13,402 bases of DNA from assembly GCA_018061375.1 (NCBI GenBank), contig JAGOUG010000020.1, positions 1 to 13,402 of the forward strand. Direction: 5' to 3'. Origin of the DNA: Candidatus Saccharimonadota bacterium. GTDB lineage: Bacteria > Patescibacteriota > Saccharimonadia > Saccharimonadales > UBA7683. How positions within the stretch are numbered: the first letter of the stretch is position 1; the number at the start of each line of letters is the position of its first letter. This document shows positions 1 to 7,158 of this stretch, piece by piece. The notes below the pieces were generated by a model. The model had not been told where the DNA came from, did not search any database, and saw nothing but the letters and a program-made list of their open reading frames with translations. Position numbers and translations under genes: made by a program.

Positions 1-277
1 ATACTTGTGTGTGTATCACCAGGACAAAAATCACCAACCCAAGCAGCCGACGCATATAGGTTGAGCCAGAAAATAGCTCGAGCCATGCCCAGGTAAAAAT
101 TGCTCCGAAAGCAATGACGCTCAATAACTGAGTGACTACACCCTCCGGTATGACCTTTACCAGGAGCGTTGCAATGATCCAGACCGATAATGATAAATTT
201 GGGAACTGCGCCACAACTACTTTGCCATCACTATCTTTATAACACTTTTCTACGAAGCTCTGCGAAGGTTTTTGCAT
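1..277 (-). CDS. Small multi-pass membrane protein, 3' end beyond the window
   Basis: An open frame starts at the ATG at 275-277 and stays open for 92 codons to the window edge, so the C-terminus is missing. The first ~28 residues are hydrophilic (start MQKPSQSFVEKCYKDSDGK), followed by AQFPN and then hydrophobic stretches at about residues 28-41, 50-67 and 77-90 (for example LLGLVIFVLVI), which suggests two or three membrane helices. I do not recognise a characterised family. The opening segment resembles, from memory, small conserved hypothetical membrane proteins of Saccharibacteria. There is no Shine-Dalgarno sequence. A TGn-extended -10-like element ends six bases before the ATG, which supports this start and a leaderless message. 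Function is unknown. The frame is convincing because of its clean hydrophobicity pattern and promoter placement. Confidence 0.7.
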   Translation of the reverse strand, partial: MQKPSQSFVEKCYKDSDGKVVVAQFPNLSLSVWIIATLLVKVIPEGVVTQLLSVIAFGAIFTWAWLELFSGSTYMRRLLGLVIFVLVIHTQV

Positions 278-283
278 ACTAGT

Positions 284-292
284 ACTATGACA
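284..292 (-). promoter_or_regulatory. Extended -10 promoter of the left-edge membrane protein
   Basis: On the minus strand TGT precedes CATAGT (284-289), giving a TGn-extended -10 (5 of 6 matches to TATAAT). It ends six bases before the ATG at 277, so transcription would begin at or next to the start codon. An upstream TTGCCT is poorly placed as a -35. The promoter is inferred from sequence only. Confidence 0.45.
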
Positions 293-325
293 GAACTTTT
301 GGCAATTAGGCAAACGAGCTAATAG

Positions 326-1492
326 TTAGCCGATTGGCGCCTTTTGGATTATTACTTTGGTCGGAGGTGTTATAGCATCTTCGCCCATAGTGCCGAAATA
401 ACAAAGTTCTAATTTATCAGTTTCTGGGTCAAGGTGAAATACCATTGCGCTTGCGGGGTCACCGTTTTGTGCAACGTAAAATTTTTCACCTACGCTACTT
501 GGATAATCTACCTTCTTACACTGTTTATCCGTCTCTGGATCTGTTAAATTTTCAACAGACACTGAACGAGGTTCTGCGGTTGTTCTTGCGAGCTTTTCTG
601 AAATGCTATCAGTGCCATATTCGGGTACGGTAACATCACGGAACTGCTCTGACGAAGCGGCCACACCGGCTATGCCCGTTACAACGCTCGGTACAGATTC
701 GACATCGTACTTTAAGTCAAATGCCTTCACTTTATCTTCTCGTATTTTACGTGCTGCTTGATCTCGTGCAGATTCTTCAGCTTGTTGTTGAGCCTGAGCT
801 GCCTGTCGATCATCCCACGCATCGGTACCTGCCTCGTACGCACGCGGTCCACCTAGACCTAGTGCCAATACGGCCAAAAGGGTGCCACCAAGTCTACGCA
901 ACTTACGCTTCGTCTTTTTATTTCTTTCCGCTCTCTCACGTTGTCTCTCTTCCGCTGCTGCAGCCTCGGCCTTATCCTGGTCGCGTTTTCTAGCAATTGA
1001 ATCTTGCTTAATCGTACCAACTAACTGCAGGTAGGTGGTCAGGTGGTCTAAATCTGTTGTCGGACTGATATCATCAAAATCGTGTACAGATCCTGCGACG
1101 GGGTGAATCGTTGCTTGTGGTCGTCGTGTGTTTCCACTAAATAGTATTTTAATCGGGATTAAATCCTGGTGATTCGGATTAATTTCTTGTATAAGTCTAA
1201 AACCAAGAAATTCTGGATTATCCAAAAATGCTGCATCAATTTTACCAGGCTGGCGCATAAGATGTTCGTTACCCAGCGATACACGACACATTGCTCCGTT
1301 TACTTCTTCAACCCGTGAGTAGTTGGTAATTACATCTTGAGCCATTGTTGCAATAACTCCAGCAACAACTTCTGGGTCGGCAACTAACCGCTCAGCCGGA
1401 CTTCCAGCTAGAACACCTAAAACTTCATTAAGTGGTAGTGAAGGCAACATTTCTGCACCACCGGCCGTCATATTACTATTTGGATCACTCAT
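326..1492 (-). CDS. Hypothetical single-pass membrane protein with charged helical linker
   Basis: 388 residues, family not recognised. The N-terminal part (about 1-160) looks like a folded soluble domain. Residues 163-200 are very rich in Lys, Arg, Glu and Ala and probably form a coiled coil or charged helix. A short hydrophobic stretch at about 201-215 (GGTLLAVLALGLGG) is a candidate membrane segment, followed by a second Gln/Ala/Glu-rich helix (227-255) and a C-terminal domain. The basic residues before the segment predict a cytoplasmic N-terminus and an external C-terminus. The C-terminal domain carries DPETDK twice (318-323 and 355-360), each followed within four residues by a Cys (325, 363). 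There is no signal peptide. The gene lies 68 bp downstream of uvrB but has its own strong promoter, so it is probably independent of uvrB. The start is supported by that promoter, which leaves only a ~5-base leader and no Shine-Dalgarno. Confidence 0.8.
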   Translation of the reverse strand: MSDPNSNMTAGGAEMLPSLPLNEVLGVLAGSPAERLVADPEVVAGVIATMAQDVITNYSRVEEVNGAMCRVSLGNEHLMRQPGKIDAAFLDNPEFLGFRLIQEINPNHQDLIPIKILFSGNTRRPQATIHPVAGSVHDFDDISPTTDLDHLTTYLQLVGTIKQDSIARKRDQDKAEAAAAEERQRERAERNKKTKRKLRRLGGTLLAVLALGLGGPRAYEAGTDAWDDRQAAQAQQQAEESARDQAARKIREDKVKAFDLKYDVESVPSVVTGIAGVAASSEQFRDVTVPEYGTDSISEKLARTTAEPRSVSVENLTDPETDKQCKKVDYPSSVGEKFYVAQNGDPASAMVFHLDPETDKLELCYFGTMGEDAITPPTKVIIQKAPIG

Positions 1493-1503
1493 TATTGGAT
1501 ATA

Positions 1504-1532
1504 ATTATACAAGTAAATAGACTTGTCTGCAA
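1504..1532 (-). promoter_or_regulatory. Strong sigma-70-type promoter of the 388-aa gene, with inverted repeat in the spacer
   Basis: On the minus strand TTGCAG (1527-1532) and a perfect TATAAT (1504-1509) are separated by exactly 17 bases. The predicted start is near 1497, about five bases ahead of the ATG at 1492. The spacer contains a perfect 6-bp inverted repeat, ACAAGT (1509-1514) and ACTTGT (1521-1526), with a 6-base centre, a possible repressor site. Confidence 0.65.
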
Positions 1533-1560
1533 TATTGTATATTAACATTAGCGTTACTGT

Positions 1561-3534
1561 TTACAATTTTGCTTGAATTTCAGCAATTTGGTCACGAAGC
1601 TCGGCTGCCTCTTCAAATCGAAGATTTGCGGATGCCAAGTCCATTTGTGATTCGAGTTCTGTAATAAGATGCCTGTATTCGTCTTTGGGAATCTTATTGA
1701 GGTTTAATTTTGTCTTCTTCTCTTTTGCCGGAGCGCCAATTATAGCCCTCATGCCTTCGTCTATAATCTTATCAACACCAGTTGGGGTAATACCGTGCTC
1801 TGTATTGTATGCTTCTTGAATTTTGCGCCTACGCGTAGTCTCATCCATAGCAAACTGCATAGATTTAGTTAAAGTATCCCCATACATAATCACATGACCT
1901 TCCTCGTGGCGTGCAGCACGGCCGATAGTTTGTATAAGCGCTTGTGAGCTTCTAAGGAACCCTTCTTTATCTGCATCAATAATAGCGACGAGACTGACCT
2001 CTGGTAGGTCTAGACCTTCTCGAAGTAAGTTAATACCTATGAGCACATCAAATATTCCGAGACGCAGATCCCTAAGTATGTCTGTACGGTCGAGTGTGTC
2101 AACGTCACTATGTAAATATGCAGTTTTGATATCTAGGTCTAGTAAATAATCAGTTAAATCTTCAGCCATGCGTTTTGTAAGAGTCGTAACAAGTACTCTC
2201 TGACCCTTCAACGTAGTATCTCTGATCTCTTTAATAAGGTCATCAATTTGGCCTTCGGTTGGGCGAACTTCAATTGGAGGATCTAGTAGGCCGGTTGGAC
2301 GTATAACCTGCTGAACGGGCTCTCCACTACGACTGAGTTCATACTCACTCGGTGTTGCGGACACGTATACAACCTGATTAATGTGATCTTGAAACTCTTC
2401 AAACTTCAACGGCCGATTGTCCAGTGCACTCGGCATTCGAAAGCCGTGCTCTACAAGTACCTCTTTGCGCGCGCGATCACCGTTATACATACCACGGACC
2501 TGCGGAAGTGTCATATGGCTTTCATCGATCATCATCAGAAAGTCGTCAGGGAAGTAGTCAAGTAGTGTTGCTGGTTGTTCTCCAACTTCACGATCCGTAA
2601 GATACCGCGAGTAGTTTTCGATACCTTTTACGAAGCCGGTCTCTTCAAGCATTTCAATATCAAACTTGGTGCGCTGTGTTAAGCGTTGGGCTTCGAGAAG
2701 CTTATTGTTTTTTTCAAAGTATGTAACACGCTCTTCGAACTCTGCTTTAATATTATCAATTGCAACTGCCAACTTCTCTTTTGGTGTAACATAGTGCGAT
2801 CCTGGGAATATTCTAACTTCATCTGGTTCACTAATAATCTCACCTGTGAGAGGGTTGATTATAGTTAGCCTATCAACATCGTCACCAAAAAATTCAACTC
2901 TGTAGGCATCTTCACCACCGGCTGGAAATACATCAATTACATCACCCCGGACCCTAAATGTTGATCTGTGAAAATCTATATCATTTCGCTGATACTGAAT
3001 ATCTGTAAGGTGTCTGATTAGTTTATCTTGTCTGCGTTTTTCGCCGAGTTTAATAGTAATAGACATCTCACCGTAATCGTCACGCGAGCCAATACCGTAT
3101 ATACAGCTGACTGATGCTACGATAATACAATCACGGCCAGCTATAAGAGCTGATGTTGCCGCGTGACGAAGTCTGTCAATCTCTTCATTAATTTTGCTGT
3201 CCTTTTCTATATAGGTATCACTGGAGGCCATATACGCTTCTGGCTGGTAGTAATCAAAGTAACTTACGAAATAATGAACCTCGTTATCCGGGAAGAACGT
3301 CTTGAACTCACTATAAAGTTGTGCGGCTAGTGTTTTGTTATGACTTAGTACTAAGGTTGGTTTCTGAACATTCTGAATTAGGTTAGCCATTGTAAACGTT
3401 TTACCAGAACCAGTAACCCCAAGCAGTGTCTGTTCTTTTATGCCGTCAACAAGCCCCTTGGTAAGTATATCTATGGCGGCAGGCTGATCACCCATCGGCT
3501 TATACTTACTTGCAAGCTGAAACTTTTTGTCCAT
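1561..3534 (-). CDS. uvrB: UvrABC excision nuclease subunit B
   Basis: UvrB is the ATP-dependent damage-verifying helicase-like subunit of nucleotide excision repair. It is loaded on DNA by UvrA and recruits UvrC for incision. The 657 residues match the family's usual length. Visible motifs in order: Walker A GVTGSGKT (39-46); the damage-probing beta-hairpin region beginning YFDYYQPEAY (92-101); DESH Walker B (337-340); VSATPSEYE (391-398); INLLREGLDLPEVSLVAI (501-518); QTIGRAAR arginine-finger motif VI (535-542); and a C-terminal UVR motif (about 620-655, ELESQM...EEAAELRDQI) that binds UvrC. All catalytic motifs are intact. It sits between two unrelated membrane-protein genes with no other uvr gene nearby. 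The start follows an extended -10 by six bases and agrees with family N-termini. The AGGA just before ATG is too close to act as a normal ribosome-binding site. Confidence 0.98.
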   Translation of the reverse strand: MDKKFQLASKYKPMGDQPAAIDILTKGLVDGIKEQTLLGVTGSGKTFTMANLIQNVQKPTLVLSHNKTLAAQLYSEFKTFFPDNEVHYFVSYFDYYQPEAYMASSDTYIEKDSKINEEIDRLRHAATSALIAGRDCIIVASVSCIYGIGSRDDYGEMSITIKLGEKRRQDKLIRHLTDIQYQRNDIDFHRSTFRVRGDVIDVFPAGGEDAYRVEFFGDDVDRLTIINPLTGEIISEPDEVRIFPGSHYVTPKEKLAVAIDNIKAEFEERVTYFEKNNKLLEAQRLTQRTKFDIEMLEETGFVKGIENYSRYLTDREVGEQPATLLDYFPDDFLMMIDESHMTLPQVRGMYNGDRARKEVLVEHGFRMPSALDNRPLKFEEFQDHINQVVYVSATPSEYELSRSGEPVQQVIRPTGLLDPPIEVRPTEGQIDDLIKEIRDTTLKGQRVLVTTLTKRMAEDLTDYLLDLDIKTAYLHSDVDTLDRTDILRDLRLGIFDVLIGINLLREGLDLPEVSLVAIIDADKEGFLRSSQALIQTIGRAARHEEGHVIMYGDTLTKSMQFAMDETTRRRKIQEAYNTEHGITPTGVDKIIDEGMRAIIGAPAKEKKTKLNLNKIPKDEYRHLITELESQMDLASANLRFEEAAELRDQIAEIQAKL

Positions 3535-3540
3535 TCCTAT

Positions 3541-3549
3541 AGTGTAGCA
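3541..3549 (-). promoter_or_regulatory. Extended -10 promoter of uvrB, leaderless arrangement
   Basis: On the minus strand TGC precedes TACACT (3541-3546), and exactly six bases separate this hexamer from the ATG at 3534. No good -35 lies 16-18 bases upstream, as is usual for TGn promoters. A GTAGC/GCTAC inverted repeat with a 14-base centre (3544-3567) overlaps the element and could be an operator. No recognisable LexA box of the Firmicutes or Proteobacteria type is present. Confidence 0.45.
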
Positions 3550-3579
3550 AACTTACACGTGCGCTACCTTAGATATACC

Positions 3580-4212
3580 CTATATTTGCACAGCTGACTT
3601 TGCTGATTCGAACAGGTCATTTAGCACACGACCTTCTTTTTCGATATTATCACTACACGGACCATTTCCACGATCGGCATAATAATAGTAGCCCTGGATC
3701 TTTCCAATGTAGGTTATGTTGCCAATAATCTCTTCTTTGGTGAGCTGCGTCTTCTCCTGTTGTACTATTGCCCTGTACTGGGTATCGGTTACACCGTTAG
3801 CGGTACAACCCTCGTCTTCTGAAAGTTTATCTGATTCTGCATTAGATAACATAGCAACTTTTGTTTCGCTGTCGATGCTTTTTATTTTATAGCTCATTGG
3901 TGATGAGGTAGGTACAATCTTAATACCCCACTGCGAGATTTCAAGGTACCCATCCTTTGTGGTGGCAGAATCTGTTTGTAGATCTGATAATTGTTTCTCT
4001 AGACCTGCGATTTTTTTATTAGCACTTTCATGGTTGACCTTGTACTCGTTTATTTGACTTGTCCACTTTAGGCCAGCCCATACTGACATCGCAGCTAGTA
4101 TTAGTGCGGTGACTAAAGCTAAAAAAATCTTACTCACTGACTTTTTTGGCTTTCGAGGAAGTGTATTATGTATTTCGTCATCAGTTATTTCTATAGAGTC
4201 TTCGCTGTTCAT
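3580..4212 (-). CDS. Hypothetical single-pass membrane protein with periplasm-facing/extracellular domain
   Basis: 210 residues. An acidic then basic cytoplasmic tail (1-28, ending PRKPKKSVSK) leads into one strong membrane helix (about 29-48). A coiled-coil stalk follows (about 52-82, with KKIAGLEKQLSDLQ), then an external domain starting near GYLEISQWGIKIVPTS. The external domain has two cysteines (136 and 186) that could form a disulfide. Topology is predicted N-in by the positive-inside rule. I do not recognise a named family. The EISQWGIKI segment resembles, from memory, surface-domain hypotheticals of Saccharibacteria, but this is not verified. The start is supported by a good AAGGAG Shine-Dalgarno (4217-4222) four bases upstream, and the gene has its own promoter. 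It lies 45 bp upstream of uvrB, which has a separate promoter candidate. Function unknown. Confidence 0.8.
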   Translation of the reverse strand: MNSEDSIEITDDEIHNTLPRKPKKSVSKIFLALVTALILAAMSVWAGLKWTSQINEYKVNHESANKKIAGLEKQLSDLQTDSATTKDGYLEISQWGIKIVPTSSPMSYKIKSIDSETKVAMLSNAESDKLSEDEGCTANGVTDTQYRAIVQQEKTQLTKEEIIGNITYIGKIQGYYYYADRGNGPCSDNIEKEGRVLNDLFESAKSAVQI

Positions 4213-4236
4213 ATGTCTCCTTGGTTATTGTCGTGC

Positions 4237-4265
4237 ATTATGATCGTAGCATCAACAAATGTAAA
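4237..4265 (-). promoter_or_regulatory. Sigma-70-type promoter of the 210-aa membrane protein gene
   Basis: On the minus strand TTTACA (4260-4265) and CATAAT (4237-4242) are separated by exactly 17 bases, with five of six matches at each box. They lie in the 56-bp gap after the SLOG gene. Transcription would start near 4230, giving an ~18-base leader that carries the AAGGAG ribosome-binding site at 4217-4222. Confidence 0.6.
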
Positions 4266-4268
4266 CAC

Positions 4269-4898
4269 TTACGCTTCCGCCGTACCACGTCTCTTAAGTA
4301 GTAGTTTCACTATTTTTTCTACGAGTGCTTCTGGGTCTGTATCAAAAAACACGTCGTGCTTACCGTCACATACGCCGTCATGACACAAGCCAGCAGCAAT
4401 CATTAAGTGTTCGAACTCCTCGCCAACCCCTCCGGCGTCTTGCAGTACACCAACTGGTATATGACTTTCAATTGCAGTAGCGAATTCATGCACGGTACCC
4501 ATACGTCCACCAATACTCAGTACTGCGTCTGAACTTTGCACTAATAGTGCATCACGGCCAACATAATGAAGGCCAGTATAAAGAATAAAATCATAGGCAG
4601 TTGTTGGGAGCCGGTATTTGTTAACGTGTTCATTAAAGCTAGATGCTGGGCTCACGCCGATACTCATACCACCCACGCTCTTAGCACCTTGTGCAGCCCA
4701 ATCTGGCAAACCACTAGTTGCACCGGTAACTAACGTATGGCCATGGAGTGCAACCTGTTTACCAAGTTCAAACGCTAACTTATAATCTTGCTCAACAGTT
4801 TTTCCGCGTGCTGCACCACTTACGCAGATTGTTAACCTATGTGCCGCCGAGTGCGGTACGATCGTGCTATGTTGCGGCCGTACGTCTTCAGGCTTCAT
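4269..4898 (-). CDS. LOG/SLOG-family nucleotide-binding protein (TIGR00725 / SLOG cluster 4-like)
   Basis: A 209-residue Rossmann-fold protein of the SLOG superfamily, which includes LOG cytokinin-activating phosphoribohydrolases, DprA-like and nucleotide-sensor proteins. Visible features: a first beta-strand plus glycine loop VSGAARG (26-32), TLVTGATSGLPDWAAQGAK (55-73), a GVSPA strand (81-85), and the family signature as IGGRMGTVHEF (129-139), corresponding to PGGxGTxxE in LOG, with the Glu retained. The first loop differs from true LOG (GGGxxGLMG), so a nucleotide-binding or lysine-decarboxylase-like label is safer than cytokinin enzyme. Its ATG overlaps the TGA of the upstream 413-aa gene (ATGA) and a GGAGAGG Shine-Dalgarno (4904-4910) lies five bases upstream, so the two are translationally coupled. 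Substrate unknown. An HDGVCDGKHDVFF stretch near 173-185 (Cys 172 and 177, His 173 and 181) is unusual. Confidence 0.8.
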   Translation of the reverse strand: MKPEDVRPQHSTIVPHSAAHRLTICVSGAARGKTVEQDYKLAFELGKQVALHGHTLVTGATSGLPDWAAQGAKSVGGMSIGVSPASSFNEHVNKYRLPTTAYDFILYTGLHYVGRDALLVQSSDAVLSIGGRMGTVHEFATAIESHIPVGVLQDAGGVGEEFEHLMIAAGLCHDGVCDGKHDVFFDTDPEALVEKIVKLLLKRRGTAEA

Positions 4899-6136
4899 AC
4901 CAACCTCTCCGGACGAATCATATCGTTATCAAGCTGTTCAAGTATCTGCTGCTTAAGCGTCCCCTTGCCCATATAACGAATAAATATTTCATTCCAAAGG
5001 CTTTCACGCATATGGTAAAAATACCTACTCTGAAATGATTCCTGATTACTAAAACCGAATGATACATCGAACAGATTGAAGGCAACCGGATCACCATCCT
5101 CTGCAATACGTGCAACATAATCCATATCTTGCCAAAACTTCAGTTCATTATCGATTCTAAACAGACTCTCCTCAGCCTTACGCCAATGCAGATCTTCTGG
5201 CTGAACATGAGGCTCAAACGCTTCGGCTTCTCTATCTTCTTTGTGTCTCCCTAGGTAGCGTTGAATAACACGCCAGTGAATATTATGCCCAGCAATTACA
5301 GCACCAGTACTCACATCTGCTATAAGCGTATCGCTAATGGTTTTACCAAAGTGTGGTGCAGTACTTTTTAGCTTAAAGAATGCTGAATACAGTCGAATTT
5401 CGTTTATGTAGTGAAACAGTAGTGGTAGTGTCTTGAGTGTAAGGCCACGCATATGGGTTTGTTCCATTGGCACAACGATTATTACACCGAGCTCCTTGGT
5501 GTGAGTTACGTTGTGGAGCTTCTTCTTTACAAAGCCCGCAGCCATATCTACCCACTTCTTGTGGTCCATTACAACAATCTCAATGTCACGTATTTCAAAG
5601 TCAGATGGTTGTACTGATTTTTCAAATAATTCATCATATGAATTCAACCATTCTGGTCCCTCCGAAAACCGCAAACCGGCGTATATTTCTGAGAAGTTTT
5701 CATTTTTATACATACTTTCTAACGAACGATACCCGAGGTTCTTCATCATAACCTTTGGGGGCATTTGACGGAGTAGTTCTTTTGCAACTGATTTTTTGAG
5801 TACCCAGCAACGCATAGGTACATCTGACTGCCGTACTGCCTCGACAAGCTTTGGTACGATATCTTTTACTGCGGCATCCTCACTTGTACCCAGACTACTT
5901 GCTAAGTGAACATTGTGGTCCCTGACCTTACCTTCAAGTGCATGATACAGTTCCCTATCGGTTGTATCATTAATATCGAGTCCGAGACCTCGTATTGCAG
6001 CATGTGTTTTTTCCAGTATCTCCGCGCTTAAACTATTATCAACACTATGGTGACCTGAAAGTTGTTCGAGACTTTTAAGAGATAACGAAAATGTCGGTTC
6101 GGTTGCGTCCAGTAAGTCTCTTAGTAATTTACTCAT
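4895..6136 (-). CDS. Conserved hypothetical protein, 413 aa, coupled to a SLOG-family gene
   Basis: A soluble 413-residue protein with no signal peptide or membrane segment. I recognise no domain of known function, though the sequence resembles, from memory, a long conserved hypothetical found in several Patescibacteria. Distinctive segments are QMPPKVMMKNLGYRSLESM (124-142), a strand-rich centre (185-225), RGLTLKTLPLLFHYINEIRL (230-249), the IHWRVIQRYLG segment (286-296), the His/Trp-rich FEPHVQPEDLHWRKAEE (307-323) and RESLWNEIFIRYMG (377-390). Repeated invariant-looking His, Trp, Glu and Asp residues hint at an enzyme or a nucleic-acid binder, but no catalytic motif can be named. It heads a two-gene unit with the SLOG gene through a 4-bp ATGA overlap and has its own promoter, so the two products probably act together. 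A weak GAGA ribosome-binding sequence precedes the ATG. Confidence 0.75.
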   Translation of the reverse strand: MSKLLRDLLDATEPTFSLSLKSLEQLSGHHSVDNSLSAEILEKTHAAIRGLGLDINDTTDRELYHALEGKVRDHNVHLASSLGTSEDAAVKDIVPKLVEAVRQSDVPMRCWVLKKSVAKELLRQMPPKVMMKNLGYRSLESMYKNENFSEIYAGLRFSEGPEWLNSYDELFEKSVQPSDFEIRDIEIVVMDHKKWVDMAAGFVKKKLHNVTHTKELGVIIVVPMEQTHMRGLTLKTLPLLFHYINEIRLYSAFFKLKSTAPHFGKTISDTLIADVSTGAVIAGHNIHWRVIQRYLGRHKEDREAEAFEPHVQPEDLHWRKAEESLFRIDNELKFWQDMDYVARIAEDGDPVAFNLFDVSFGFSNQESFQSRYFYHMRESLWNEIFIRYMGKGTLKQQILEQLDNDMIRPERLV

Positions 6137-6168
6137 AAATTTCTCATTTTTAAATCGTTTATGCTTTA

Positions 6169-6197
6169 ACTATACTATGATACCTGATACCTGTCAT
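6169..6197 (-). promoter_or_regulatory. Sigma-70-type promoter of the 413-aa/SLOG unit
   Basis: On the minus strand ATGACA (6192-6197) and TATAGT (6169-6174) are exactly 17 bases apart, each matching consensus at five of six positions. The -35 overlaps the TGA stop of the sugar-kinase gene. The spacer holds a tandem heptamer, GGTATCA twice in a row, that could be a regulator site. A ~27-base leader precedes the ATG at 6136. Confidence 0.6.
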
Positions 6198-7156
6198 GCT
6201 ATCGGTGTCTGCACAACGTCCATGTCGTGAAGCTCCGCGCCTTTATGAAGAATGCCTGCCTTGGCACCAATTTGCGTTACAACACTTGTCGAGTTTGCAC
6301 TTGCAAAAATCAAGGCTTCTTCCACAGATTTACCTTGCGCAATCATACATACAAACCCGCTTGTAAACGCATCCCCTGCACCAGTACGGTCAATTACGGC
6401 AACATCTTCGTACATTCCAGCGCTATACACTGATTTACCATCAGCGGCTACCGCACCACGCGGTCCATCACTCACAAGTACTGTTTGGACAGACTCACAA
6501 AGTTGCTTCGCAAGCTCAGCTGTACTGTCGCCATCTGCAAAAGTTTGAGCTTCTTCCTTGTTAAGTGCCAATAGATCAACCTGAGAAAACAAATCAGCAC
6601 ACTCTTGTGGTGATGCGAGTTCAAAACTAGCAGGATTGAATGCAACCTTCATGCCATTCTTACGTGCTGTCACAATAACGCTTTTTAGCATATCAAACGA
6701 ACCAAGTGAAGATACGTACAGCCAGTCCCCCCGAAGCGCACTACTACTTACGGTCTCAGCTATTGAGCTCAATGGTTCGCCATGACAATTAAGAATTGTT
6801 CGTTCTCCATTCGGAGCCAGTAGTACTACAGAATAGCTTGTTGCGTACTTCGGATCACTCACAACGTACTGTGAATGTATCGATTCTGCGTCAAGATCAC
6901 TGAGTATTGCAGCAGCAGCAGGGTCTTTACCAACAACGCTTATAAAACTGGTTTCTAAACCTTGACGTGCAAATGTGACACTCGCGTTCATAGCATTTCC
7001 ACCGGTCGCGAATACCATATTTTCGACAGAAAGTTTATCACCAAGCTTCAGGTGTTCGTAGCATATACCTTCTTCACACTGCGGCGTGAAGACTTCGCCC
7101 ATTAAAAATACATCTTGTGCGGCAGTACCAATACATACCATCTTCAGGCCACTCAT
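6194..7156 (-). CDS. PfkB/ribokinase-family carbohydrate kinase
   Basis: A 320-residue kinase of the ribokinase/PfkB superfamily, which transfers the ATP gamma-phosphate to a sugar, sugar phosphate or nucleoside in the cytoplasm. Signature 1 is seen as GGNAMNASVTFARQG (52-66, substrate-side glycines) and signature 2 as DRTGAGDAFTSGF (256-268), with the anion-hole glycines and catalytic base D262. LLALNKEEA (195-203) matches the usual LNxxE metal-coordinating region. The lid region contains NGERTIL (116-122). Substrate cannot be told from sequence: ribokinase, fructokinase, adenosine kinase or a 6-phosphofructokinase II-like role are all possible. Its position two bases after the aldolase gene favours a sugar or sugar-phosphate substrate. 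No good Shine-Dalgarno is at normal spacing (AGGG lies about 15 bases upstream), so translation probably depends on coupling to the aldolase gene. It is the last gene of the cluster. Confidence 0.9.
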   Translation of the reverse strand: MSGLKMVCIGTAAQDVFLMGEVFTPQCEEGICYEHLKLGDKLSVENMVFATGGNAMNASVTFARQGLETSFISVVGKDPAAAAILSDLDAESIHSQYVVSDPKYATSYSVVLLAPNGERTILNCHGEPLSSIAETVSSSALRGDWLYVSSLGSFDMLKSVIVTARKNGMKVAFNPASFELASPQECADLFSQVDLLALNKEEAQTFADGDSTAELAKQLCESVQTVLVSDGPRGAVAADGKSVYSAGMYEDVAVIDRTGAGDAFTSGFVCMIAQGKSVEEALIFASANSTSVVTQIGAKAGILHKGAELHDMDVVQTPIA

Positions 7157-7158
7157 TA

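Noticed and set aside
318..330. Terminator at the end of the 388-aa gene (GCTAA/TTAGC hairpin)
   Set aside because: The stem is only 5 bp with a 3-base loop and no T run follows on the minus strand. It overlaps the stop codon by chance as easily as by function.
445..993. Plus-strand open frames opposite the 388-aa gene
   Set aside because: They are rich in Leu, Tyr and His as expected from antisense reading, have no plausible ribosome-binding sites and lie within a better-supported gene.
4895..6196. Alternative genetic code with TGA read as glycine
   Set aside because: TGA ends the kinase and 413-aa genes at positions fitting family length and ATGA overlap, and no in-frame TGA interrupts any conserved protein.
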